From Craterostigma plantagineum (lineage: Eukaryota; Streptophyta; Magnoliopsida; Lamiales; Linderniaceae): a DNA stretch of 64,000 nt. A program made the position numbers and the translations under genes. A model generated the notes under the pieces. That model was not told the origin of the DNA. It made no database searches and was given only the letters and a program-made list of their open reading frames with translations. Below, piece after piece: positions 21,738 through 33,102 of this stretch (the stretch's first letter is position 1; each line of letters begins with the position of its first letter). The stretch covers positions 1-64,000 of the forward strand of contig JAPQWV010001123.1 in assembly GCA_027422505.1 (NCBI GenBank). Direction: 5' to 3'.

Positions 21738-24070
21738 TCTTACTTTATTAGTTACTTATATCTCTCGTTATAGGTAAGCATTTGATACCTGCCACCTTTT
21801 TGTAATGAAAGCATTTCGATCCCCCTTTATCGTTTGCTAGAATTATTGATGGTTAACTTTTTTTATTATTATTTACGCAATTCTGTGATCCGATCGATTG
21901 CATGTGATAAGTTTCTCTAATGTTTTTGTATGTATTTAGAGTACTACAGAGATGAAGTTGGATTCCAAAACAATGCTTTCTTGACTTTCAACTTCTTTAT
22001 GACATATATTCCCTCCTAAATTTTTAATATTCTTCTCCATAAATAAATAGATTAGCCTCGTGCTGCATGGATTCTTTGCCCCCACCCACCCCATTATCAT
22101 GATTATATGCTAGTGTAGAGAACTATTGATGCAAGGCTTCTATTATGAGAATAGAGGAAAATATATGGAATATAAAATATAGGCATTGTTATGAAGAATA
22201 ATAACAAGGAGATGCATCTTGGGATTGAGACGTTGGCAACGGTCCAACGTTGTTATTATTTTTTAAGAGAAAACACTCCATGTACAATAATATTAGTTGG
22301 AAATATTCGGATAGCAGTTAAGGTCGGTGGAGATAATGGACAAAGTTGAAGGAATTTAATCCAACTCGATTATATATTCAATTAATCCTTGACGAATATA
22401 ATTATCTGATATATAATTGAATCTCAGATTTCAATATGCTCTATATAATCAACTTAATATGAGTCCATGGATCTGAAAATATTCCCTGCATTCAGGTTAT
22501 ATGCCACTCAACGGTAAATAGAATAATAAACGTTATCTCAATTCCATGAATTGATTTATGAATAACTGCTTTTCATCATTAACTAGCAGCATCTTCTCCA
22601 CTGCGAAGGGACGATCGTCGATCGATCACTTTCGAAGAAAGTGAAACAACTTTCACGCTATGTATACTCCACTTATGTTTATGAATTATATGATACATTA
22701 ACATCGAATTCTATCAAATATATGATATATACTATATCATTTATTTTATTTCCCAGAGTTCAGTCATTGTCATTCAACTACAATATCCCACTCATCAATT
22801 GTTTGATGGATAAATCATTCCCGGACATATATTTGAGTTGAGGAAACATTAGATGAGGAAACAATCATATGAAATATGCTATAACATAGGCCTGTTTTAT
22901 TATTTCTTTTAGCTTTTTTATTCGTTATATATTATTTCCTAAGTAATGCTATTATTATGAAACATGCAAAAATTTAAGTTTTGTGGAGTTGTGGGCTATG
23001 TCCCTACGACTCATCATTATCTGCTGTGTTTATTATTACTCAATTGGGATTCTCCACTCATTTTAATAGATCTCTTCTATCTACTTATACATAATATATA
23101 TGTATCTTTTACTAGGCTAAAGATGTGTAAATTAGATAATTCTTACTTAGGAGTTAGGACGACTAATCTGCCACTAGTTATTACACAAGTGCGTCATTAG
23201 GGTTAGTGCTTTCACACTAGTTGTAGCTTATCTTGCAATTGAAAAATCTATGTAACATTTTTAAATAATCGAACCATATAATTAATTAACACCGACTTTC
23301 CAGCTAGAAGTAGCTTTGGCGGCTTTATCTCCTTTATATATAATAGCCAATGATTAAGTAACTTCACAAAGAGAAAATAACAGAAAAAAAAATTATAGAA
23401 GAATTCCTTAATCAATTAGAAGTTTTCAGAGCCACTAAATTGCTTTCGAATCCTAAAAATATGCCTTTGAGGCAACCATTGCCATTTCAGGAAAATGTAA
23501 TGTATTTCATCATCTCAATCAATGATATCATGCGATGAGACACCAATATGAAAGAAACACACATCCCAAAAGTCCCCATCAATATTCATTGCCATCTCCC
23601 TTTATTATTTTTTTTATGTCATTATTTTCATCAAATCTTAACGATAGAGATGACATTTGCACCAATCGACCACATATATAGTGCAATATTTGTAGGCAAG
23701 AAAGAACGTTATCGGAAAACACGCGTGCTTGTTTCGTGTATTTCCGACTATGTTCTTTTTTATAGTTTATAATTTAGTTCCCACTTTGGAAAAATCAATA
23801 AATTTAGTATTTTCTACTTTCTGTCACTCAAGGATATGATTAAATAAAACCCAACTTGCAATGATGCTAAATTATTGAAGCAATGATATCAAAATATGAA
23901 ATCTCGAGGCCTCCATGCTATAATCACGAGTGTAAGGTTGCCTTATTAAAGACTATTAACGCAAAAGAGAAAGCTAATATATATAAATAACGTTCTTAGG
24001 TGTTGTAAGTGGAGAGGCCATGATTTTGTATGTGGAATAAAATCACAAGAGTATCTTATTTTATAAAGAA

Positions 24071-24072
24071 AT

Positions 24073-24114
<42 letters not shown>
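24071..24114. repeat. Compound (CA)n(TA)n microsatellite
   Basis: A run of CA dinucleotides passing directly into TA dinucleotides. Confidence 0.9.
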
Positions 24115-24117
<3 letters not shown>

Positions 24118-24437
24118 ATGGTTAGATATAGAACTGAAAGGCATGCTCACGCACAATATCATTCTCACGTAAGCGACAACACAACCTAACTGAAAATAGA
24201 ATGCTCTAATTTCCAATTTCCATAAAAAATTTTATAAGAAATGATCGGATTATGATATCATTAATAAAAACTTGTTGACTATCATAATTTGTTTGTGCTT
24301 TGGAACGAGACACATGAGCCATGAGAATTGGTTCTGTGTGTGCTAATGTATCATAGACATTTGAGTGGTGTTTTCAAATTTCCTACAAACTTAATTATTT
24401 GGGAATATATGGACTGTCGTGACATTTTGTGCGATCG

Positions 24438-24441
24438 CAAA

Positions 24442-24480
<39 letters not shown>

Positions 24481-24481
24481 A
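24438..24481. repeat. (AAAT)n microsatellite
   Basis: About ten perfect tandem AAAT (AAATAAAT) units. Confidence 0.9.
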
Positions 24482-24812
24482 ACTTGTTTTTTGTTAAGAA
24501 AGAAAGTTCAGAAAATATTGGGCTATATGCCCAACAAGATAACTCAAAAGTATGATATTTTGGGCCCTTGGCCCAAAAATATCACAACAATAATTGGCGT
24601 ATTAGTCCATCGGCCATTGCATTGCACCTTTTTATTCATAAACATTGTCTTTGAGGTACTTTTCTTGCACCTTCTTCAAACACTAAACAAACTTGTACTA
24701 AACATTAATTAAACTTCATCTTCTTGGACAGACCATTTAAAATTGAAAAAAAAAAAAAAAAAAACATCGATCCCAGAAACAGCAGAGGTTCAAGAAAATG
24801 GTGATAACATTT

Positions 24813-26606
24813 TCACATAGCCGTCAATTGACCCTTTTGCCCCCGCGATTTCCACGACAGTTCGAGCATCATTAAATGCAGCTTCTCCACGAAATGTTCC
24901 AACACTTGGGCCTCTTCTTCGGGCGCAAAAGCCATGCAGATGCTCAGTTCTTGAACCGCTGCTTCGTATTCCCTGCGTTTATTATTCACAATCGTCACGA
25001 AAATAGAAATAATAATCATAGCAATTAAAATGAAGAAAAAACAGTTAAGTTCTTCTTACTTGTTATAGTACAACATCATGCCATAATCTCTCCTCAAAGA
25101 CCAGTTATGAGGCTGTAAGATTAATAACCTCTCAGAAGCCATCATCGCAAGCCTGAAATAAAAGAAATTGCGAAACTTTAGGGGGCGAAATGACAAAAAT
25201 GGCTAACACTAACTAACTAACTACCTCAGCTCCTTAGGACGAAGCATAGGAACATTCGAACCGTTGAACTTCTCATCTGATTCTTGAAGAGACCTCAGCG
25301 GAGAAGTCAACATCAATCCGTGGTTTGACTTCGAACACCTTTTCCAATAAAGCCTCTGTCGTAGATTGCATATATACGAATAAAAAAACCGAAATATACA
25401 TGTATAAATATATATAAGAGTAACATAAGCGTTTTTTTATGAGCTCGCTCACAATCAGATTCGCCAGTGCTATTCCGATTATATCTCTATTCGTCGCGAT
25501 ATCGAGCCCCAACAATGAGTTGCTAGTTATGTCCGACGCCTTTGACTTGGGATCGTTGACGCACTTTCCATTGACAACCCCGAAAAGGCTGTCTCCCGAG
25601 GTTATCTTGAACAACTCCTGCAAAAAAAAAAGGGGAAATTCTAACAAATTCATAAAAAAAAAAATTGCCCTTTTCAGCGCAAAGTCGAAAAATACCTCGG
25701 GATTTCGCGTCGAGGGCCATATCAGAAATTCTTCCCCAACCCGAGATCCAACGACGTTGAGGTTAAGTCTACGGCAAACCTCGATATATATAACGCCAAG
25801 CAAAATCGCTGCCAATATAGTGATACAAAATTTATAATCAGTCGTTTTTGTGTCTATCATCGCGCGCAGCGCCCCTAGAAAGAAAGAAATTTATTTTATG
25901 ATAATATATACCCGTGGCGCTTCGGCAGCTTAAGGCGGAGTGCAAGTAAGAGCACTTTGAATCTACGATCGCCGGCGACCTTTTGAAGCCTCTGAAGTGG
26001 AATAGAACTTTGTTCACAGCGTCGACAACCTCAGACAGATAACAGCCAATGTCTCTTGGAACTAACTCAGCTTCGACTTCTTTAGCTATGGCGTCTAACT
26101 CTAACAGCCAATCGCTTATGTTCTTACCAGACATAGGCATAGTTTCTAGGCATTCGTCGTTTACTACGTCGTCGCTGGGAGATTTCGTCGTTTCGCTCCT
26201 TTCGTTGTGGTAAGAATGAGCGTCGATCTCGCGGTTGAAGGCCAAGAAAGCTTCGTCTTCGGCCCCAATGTATAATAATGCCTGTGAAAATTTCGGTAAA
26301 TTGATCAAAAGATTCTGGGATTTTATCGAATTGGGATATTTAGATGAGTGTGAAATGAACCTTAGCAAGTGAGATGTCTTTGTCCATAGACTGGAAAGAT
26401 ATTTCTCTGGTAAATCTGTCTCTAGCAGCTTTGAGGATCTGTAAGTGATCATATGAAGATTAGAGAGATGATAAAAGCTTTAAAGTGGCCATGCAAAGAT
26501 TGGATCTTTAACAGAAGAAGATATGACAGAGAATGAGAAATTCGACCTTCTTATACGAATCGGCCCCTGAAGATATTCTGGGCTCGGCTGAAGAAGATGA
26601 AGCCAT
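24813..26606 (-). CDS. SirB1-N (transglutaminase-like) / TPR-type protein
   Basis: Eight exons: 26606-26547, 26438-26361, 26281-25912, 25808-25696, 25617-25453, 25355-25225, 25152-25060, 24972-24813; 1170 nt, 389 residues, frame open with consistent splice phases. Start MASSSSAEPRISS. Near residues 170-205 ILLGVIYIEVCRRLNLNVVGSRVG matches the SirB1 N-terminal domain known from bacterial SirB1/YchA, in two short parts. The C-terminal ~90 residues (LRLAMMASERLLILQPHNW, EYEAAVQELSICMAFAP) look like the TPR pair that follows it in the same family. Where bacterial relatives have a conserved histidine before the FL motif, this protein has Glu-Glu (GEEFLIW), so enzyme activity is doubtful. The frame stays open upstream to 27026 on the same strand, but that extension is low complexity and a leader is more likely. 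Cellular role unknown. Confidence 0.82.
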
Positions 26607-29600
26607 GATTGAATTGCTGCTTAGCTTCACTTTCTTGGTAGCAGCAGTTTCATCTTTTGAAGCAGGCAAACAGTTCCTATTCCGACGTTTTTTTTTTTTA
26701 GTAGAGAAGAACATACAATATTCAATGAAGTACGAAGAAAACATAAACCCAATTCTTGAACTGCAAAAGGCCAAAAAGTACCTGCCACAGTTTCCCAATG
26801 AAGAAGGCAAAGGCGTGGCCATGGTTAAAGAAGATGCCCAAGAACACACAGCCTGCCTTGTGATGATTACTAAACCCATACATTGAAACACGCAACATTT
26901 TCTTGAATGGGAAATACAGCGAAACAATACAACGAAAGAGGGATTATAAAACTTGGATGGGAAGGTGCCCAACTTCTCAAGAAAGCAACAAAAAGGGTTG
27001 CTGTTATTGGGCTCAAGCGGAAACAACTGTCTTTAATTACACCCCTCAAAAACCAGCAAGAAAGCAACGGAAAGGGGGAAATATACCGTAAAAAGGGGGG
27101 TAAAAAAATTCAAGAAGATATCGCAAGGATCCCTGAAAGATTCGATCAGAAGAAGATTCAAGAATCAAACCCTCTCACCACCAGAAACAGGGGAAGAGAG
27201 GATAATCTTGGGAATCGAACGAAACAAGGGTGGGTTGATGCAAGATTTAACACAGCCCATCTCGGACATTGAACGGTAACTTCCAAGAGTGAATGAAGAC
27301 AAGGAAAAGGTTGCTAGTTTGTTGTTACTGCAACTACTGAAACAAGTCCAAGAATGATGGTGGAAGCTGACACTATTAGTAAGACAGCTGAGCTTTCCAA
27401 CATCCATAGTATTGGAACTTCTCAGCTCTTGCATCAGCACATGTAATGATTCCCAATTATAAATTATAAAGTTTCAATCTTTGCGTTGGTGGGCGTTCGT
27501 TTGTGCCTGGGCTAGTGTTTGTGTTGCGTAGACAAACTCGATTTGATACAGTGAAGAAGAGAAGGGGAAGGAGAAAATGGTATTCAACATTGGCTCCTTT
27601 TTTAATTATCCTTTTAAAAGCCAAAAAAGAAATATATAGGATAGGCTTAGGGGCCAATACTTTGAAAATGGAGTACAGGTAATAGAAAAGACATTATTTT
27701 TTTGTTAACATTATCTTTTTTTTTATATATTTGAAAATTAACAGAAAAAACGTGACATTTCCTTTCTTTCTTTTTTTTTATTTTTTTCTTTTTCTTTATC
27801 CTTTCGGATAGGGGAAAAAAAAAGGAAGAGTATTGGAAATATTACAAATAAAATAACATTATTTTGAGTATCGATGTATTATTTTAATATATTTCAAGGG
27901 TTGGATATGCTTGGGCATCAAATCACCTATCAAACGGCACGTCACATTGAGCATTTTTATATATCTATTAGCTATACAATAATATTATATGAAGCAAATT
28001 AGTGTTGGATCAATGACCTAACCTTAACGCGTAATTTAATATAGCAATGGATAGATAGATATAATAAAGTAATAATATTACCAAGACTTAGGTAAGATAT
28101 AAAATTTGTGTCACGAGTGAGATGAGAATTGAGATAAGGTCGTTAGGTTTATCACAAAATGGATGAGTTTGGGCTGAGAAAAATGCAACTTTTATGATGC
28201 TAATACCATTGGACACCATTGAATTAAATTATTAGTACAACTTGCGAATGAATTGTTATTATTCAATATAATATTCATTTTATTCTCATATATGATAGAT
28301 CATAGTTTCATCATGCATGGGTTTCATATTTTAATTAATTTTATTATTTCATGTCGATAATGACTCATCATTGATGCGTCAGCTGCGACAACGACGTTTG
28401 TTTGCCTAGTTTTTCGTACTAATCATTTTGTTATAGGGATATGATAGTGTCCAATAATGTAGGGTAAAAATTGTTTGAACACAAAAAAATAGAGGGAAAA
28501 TTGCATATGAAATCATATAAATTATTTTTTACTCCAATCAACGACCACAGACTTTACGAATATTATTTTATGCTCCAAAATTCGAATCAATAATCGAGAT
28601 TTTGTTATATCCATAGTTTCTATAGGAAAAACCTAATGTTTCAATTAAATGAAATGGTTTCCATAATAAAAATGAAGTTTAAATTATACAAGAGAAAAAC
28701 CAAATAATAGATTAAATCATCCCATTTCCAGGAATGGTTGACAATAATATATACATTAATTCAAGACAATCTTCTTTTTTGGTGACTCAAATGTAATGAA
28801 ATCTCGTCTACTTATAGAATATTTAATTACATAGCAGACATGTAGTTTTCGATGACGCGGCCCAGTACATTGCACCTGTAATAATTTAAATTTGGGTAGA
28901 ATCTGAACGTACTTGAAATATATTTTTTTCCTAAAAGCTTAAAGGCGAAGATCCACATGCATTTTTTGTTACTATCTTTAAAAAAACAATTGAACAAAGA
29001 AAAATGAAACTTAATGGATGTTATTTTGCCGATGGGCCTCGGTCCAACAAAATCTATGATTTTCATAAATTTAAATTATATATGTTTACAATAATAGATA
29101 CAATTAAATCTCCTGTTTACAGCTATAATTAGTGGATGTTGTAATTAACGGCATTACTTAATCCACTATAATCAAATAATGCACAACCTTAATTAACAAC
29201 ATATGGGATTACTAATGCCGCATGTTAATGGATGTTTTAAAGTTGATTAATTAATGGCCATAGTAATAATGAGCCGTTAAAATTAAATGCTATAGTTAAT
29301 TAAATATTTTTTTAACAAATTAACCCTTTTTATGGGTCGTTGTCCATTACCTTGATTTCCATCAATTAATATTCCGAAAACCAAACTTTCACTTGAAAGA
29401 AGATCCACGCAAATGGAAAACGAAGCATATTTAAATCTCCTTTGAACTCGTTTTTGGCATTTCTCACTACATATATTATGTCATCAACCAACCCCCAAAC
29501 ACTTGTTTGACGGTTTCTTGAATCAAATACAAAACTAATCCCACAAGTAAAAGAGTAGTAGTATTAGCTTTTAATCCTTCGCCTTGTCTCCTTTCTTTTA

Positions 29601-29875
29601 ATCCAAACAATTAGCCGAATTTAAGGATATAACAAGAGAAAACGCAAGACTTGTTTGTTTTTGTCAGTTAAGAAGCATTCATTCCAAAGCTTTTAAGATG
29701 CTTTTGCATGTGTTCATTCATTCCTCTCTACTCTAACCTTAATACACTCTAACTCAAACTACCAACCCACGCATCTATCTATCTCTATCTATATATAAGC
29801 TACTTTCTCACACCAACTCAAAGCATAACAGCAAGCTTCAATCTTTCCTTACAACATCATCGTATTTCAGACACA
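26607..29875. other. Intergenic region between divergent genes
   Basis: The left part (to about 27450) is probably leader and promoter of the SirB1-type gene. The rest is AT-rich with poly-T and A-rich stretches (27700-27830) and no supported gene. Confidence 0.4.
29790..29799 (+). promoter_or_regulatory. TATA box of the small membrane protein gene
   Basis: TATATATAAG follows a CTAT-rich tract and sits about 80 bp before the ATG at 29876, a usual distance for a short plant leader. Confidence 0.55.
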
Positions 29876-30373
29876 ATGGATGATTCATCATGGGAGGCCA
29901 AGAATCACTACCAAGAACCACCCAGCGCCATCCCTTCTCCAATAATCCCTCTCCTCCTCGTCCTGGGATTAGGGCTTTTGCTTCGCGGGAATTCGAATTC
30001 AATCACGACCCTCAACCTTCCATTAATCTCTGATGGAGAAAACGCCATCTTCACATGCTTCGTGTTCATCCCTGTCCTAGTATTGCTGGCAGTTTATTCC
30101 GCGAACCACACCATAGTTCTTCCTCTGGCGTTGATTCTCATCACTTACACGGTTACAACTACGCTCCTCGGGCCTTTGATGCTGATATCGATAGTGTACT
30201 TAGCAGGCGCTTACCTAACATCGGTGAAGTGCGACGGGGAAGAACTTGGGTGGGGATGTGTTATTGCATTGGCCTTCTTTCTATTGCATTGGGTTTTGTC
30301 TCAAGAGGGGAGACAGTCTGGGGCTTTGATCTTGGCTGTGGTGATCTTTCTGTGCTACCATTGCTTCCCTTGA
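29876..30373 (+). CDS. Small plant membrane protein of unknown function, 165 aa
   Basis: Intronless frame of 165 residues ending HCFP. I do not recognise a named family. About 28 polar residues (MDDSSWEAKNHYQEPPSA) are followed by up to five hydrophobic segments: residues about 24-38, 56-74, 80-118 (probably two spans), 126-144 and 148-163. There is no signal peptide, so it is likely an integral membrane protein with its N terminus in the cytosol. Support for a real gene: a good TATA box, a purine at -3 of the ATG (cacaATGG), balanced codon use, and a clean stop. It could be an uncharacterised plant transmembrane protein family or a lineage-specific gene. Confidence 0.65.
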   Translation: MDDSSWEAKNHYQEPPSAIPSPIIPLLLVLGLGLLLRGNSNSITTLNLPLISDGENAIFTCFVFIPVLVLLAVYSANHTIVLPLALILITYTVTTTLLGPLMLISIVYLAGAYLTSVKCDGEELGWGCVIALAFFLLHWVLSQEGRQSGALILAVVIFLCYHCFP

Positions 30374-30814
30374 TATGAAAATTGGTTAAAAGGGTTGTGT
30401 TTGTGTGGGTTGTGATGTATTTTCTTGCACAAATAGGGTGTAGGGTATGCATAGTTTGATTGAGTGGTACGAAATAAGGTTGTATGGCCTTAAGTAGATG
30501 TTTGGTAAGGGAAAATGTGAAGTGTGTGTTTGTGATGAAATAATTATCAATACAGAGCAAGTTTTTTGCAGTATTACACAAAATGCATAAGCATAAATGA
30601 GTTGCAAATTAAGGACGGATGAAAAGGATCATCATATATAGTATTAGGCCTTTGTTACAATTAAATAGTTTAGCTATTTTTTTGTAAATTATTCCTTTAA
30701 CTGTTATTCGATTTTTGTTCTATTGGTTTGTGTCTTTCGCGCGTTAGCGTTTTGCCTTTCTCCAATTCCCAATTCCTGCGTATTCATGGTCTCTATCTGA
30801 AGCTGAAATACGTT

Positions 30815-31342
30815 TGAGTCCGAAAAAGATTATACTTCCTCTATTTCGATCGACCATCTCGGAGCTGGGATGTGCATTATCGCCGGATTAGCGTTACTGG
30901 CGATCAAGATTGCATTTTCACGCCCTCCGTTACTTCTCTATTTGCTCAGAGGTGAGAGACCCATTCTACGAAATCTCAGGCGGCCCATTCGGCGTTAGGA
31001 CAGCGTCGGAGCCGCGGGACCACTCCTCGCCCTCGCCGGCTTCCTACTCTTCCCCCTAAAATGGAGCGTCCTCGAGGCTCTAATCACCGCCGAGATGGGC
31101 ACGATTTCCCCGAAACGGCGGATACGTATGGTGTGTCTCCTCAGCCTAGCCCATTTTGGGATTCAGCAAGGATGGCTGAAATGGCTCACGGCGTAAATAG
31201 ACAACGCCCTTTACCCAGACCTCTTCTTGGACTACCTTAAATTCGCCGTCCCAGCCTTGGGCGGCGGCTTGCCTTAAAATCTTGCCGTCCTCGCCCTAAC
31301 CTACTTTGGTCTGCGCCGCGAGGAGGAAACTTTGGTCTACTG
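30815..31342 (+). pseudogene. Polyamine transporter (PUT/LAT, APC superfamily) relic
   Basis: Across frames the text reads PFYEISGGPFGV, then [36 protein letters not shown] and DNALYPDLFLDYLKFAV, the first transmembrane third of plant polyamine/amino-acid transporters of the PUT (LAT) type. It breaks with in-frame stops (near 31192 and 31275), a scrambled segment where PENGGYVVW is expected, and no continuation beyond about 31342. A short preceding piece (SPKKI near 30820) may be the upstream part, separated by about 120 bp of unrelated sequence. Clearly decayed; no other exon was found in the window. Confidence 0.8.
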
Positions 31343-31419
31343 ATGCGTCGGCAGCGACGCCCACTTTTTTCTTTTTTAAATTTGAGAGAAGCGTCATTGG
31401 GCGTATAGTTGTTTAAAGT

Positions 31420-31700
31420 GGTATAAGTTTAAAATAAGTTTTGTGACCACGTCAGAAAATTCATAGTTTGAATGCGCTGATTTTTATAAATTTAGAGATT
31501 ATGACCTAAACTTACGCAGTGTTATTAAGTGTAATGATTGGTATCGGATGATCGTTTTTTTTTTTTTCAGAACAATGAAGTGGTACTGCAGAATAATGAA
31601 GTGGCTCTGCAGAAATCGAGTCCTTAAAACTATGAATATTTGACAGGGGCCTGAAACATAAATAAAACTCATGGGGGTCTGAATTCTAAAAGCCCCATGT
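31420..31700 (-). repeat. Dispersed repeat, copy B
   Basis: Minus-strand copy of the family at 8384-8580. It has ATGAAGTGGTACTGCAG and ATGAAGTGGCTCTGCAG, GGTATCGGATGATCG, and GAGATTATGACCTAAACTTACGC in the same order as the inverted copy A. It is bordered by GGGGCCTGAA/GGGGGTCTGAA text at its right edge. Confidence 0.75.
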
Positions 31701-31957
31701 TTAAATTGGGGGTAACGTAACTTCGAAAGCGTTTTACTATGTAAGGGTAAGAAGTTTGTGATTCGAAAAATGCCGAGAAGACGAAAGTACTCTTGTCCAA
31801 GAAACGATTGAGATTAAAGCATCACGATTTTGATAACGCTAAGGTTGGATTTATAATGCAGTTATAGCGTATCGAACAACGATACTTTGCGCTTCGACTG
31901 CTGTACGCTTACGTCTTTCGAATTTTTTTTTCCCAGATTGAAATGCTCGACCAATTA

Positions 31958-31990
31958 TCTATACTATTTATTAAGCGCGAGGCCCTCATA
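31958..31990 (+). mobile_element. Orphan Helitron-type 5' end
   Basis: TCTATACTATTTATTAAG preceded by A, followed by GCGAGGCCCTCATATAAAC-type text that resembles the start at 33103. No matching 3' end was identified for it, so length is unknown. Confidence 0.4.
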
Positions 31991-32674
31991 TAAACCGCCG
32001 AATTTCAATTTGATTTGGTATGTCTAGTAGAAACTGCCGAAAATGGAATTGGTCCGTATAATATAAACTATCGATTTGCAATTGGAATTGGTCAATGTAC
32101 ATTTTATTACTAAAACAAAATTAGCGGGCCACGATCTCTATAATAAAAAGAAACTGTAAGATGGATTTGTTTAATGTTATTGTTGCATACGTATCGAGTG
32201 TGCACAAACTGATAGTTTATAGAACCGAAGAGGTTTCCTTAAAATATACTAAGGTTTACAAATAATGAGAGATTTGCGAAGCATTTATTGGGTCGATGAA
32301 TTTGTTGGGGTCACAAATTAAATATCTATATATTTAATGACCGTGGGAAAAAATTATGAACATATCATCCGTGTATTGGGCCTTACAAACTAGAATTCCT
32401 CGATGTTTCTAGTTGGGCTTTGTGGAAAAAAAGCCCATTAATGCACTTCAGTTACTAATAACGGCGCGCAACGTCTTTCCCAACATTTCATGGAGTAAAG
32501 AATCGGTTAATTTGATTAAGAAGGTATACAACGATTGAAGAATAACTGACAATACAAGCTTTGTTTCGTAGTTAAATGCTAGCCAATCATTCATGATATA
32601 TTATATACTATGTTAGTGATTAGTAACCTTGCATCCCAGGGAAAGTATTTGTCGGTTAATTAATTAATTGACAA

Positions 32675-32708
32675 TATGTCATATATATATATATATATAT
32701 ATATATAT
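32675..32708. repeat. (TA)n microsatellite
   Basis: Run of TA dinucleotides within AT-rich intergenic DNA. Confidence 0.9.
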
Positions 32709-33102
32709 TCGGTTAGTAGGGACGAAGTGTGGTGACGTGGCAGCAAAATGTTACGGGACAGTGTGGCAATTGTCGCACTATCACATGGCCATTCACATGC
32801 CGTCGACGACTTTTTAAATCATTGGTGATGTTTGTATTCAATTGTTTGGCACCGTCGATTATTCTATCGATTCAATATTTATTTGAATTCATAAGTAGCA
32901 TGGAAAATTTTGATTGGGTTTGCTTACTTGTATATTATATATTCGATGTAACGGCTTTATTGCATCTTATGGCGACAAATAGGTGAAGTATCAACCCATT
33001 ACCTAACCATGTGATACCATTGAATGCGCTATATATATTAAAATGTTATTCAGGATTACATAATAAGATCATATTGCACAATTTATAGTACATTTTTTCT
33101 TA

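Larger units (their letters stand above)
21738..24812. other. Long AT-rich intergenic region
   Basis: No gene supported. Short open frames here have no family resemblance. Contents are simple repeats (CA/TA near 24071-24114, AAAT near 24440-24480, poly-A near 24749-24767). Confidence 0.5.

Noticed and set aside
26607..27026. In-frame N-terminal extension of the SirB1-type protein
   Set aside because: The extension is low complexity with no homology; the ATG at 26604-26606 gives a complete family-like protein.
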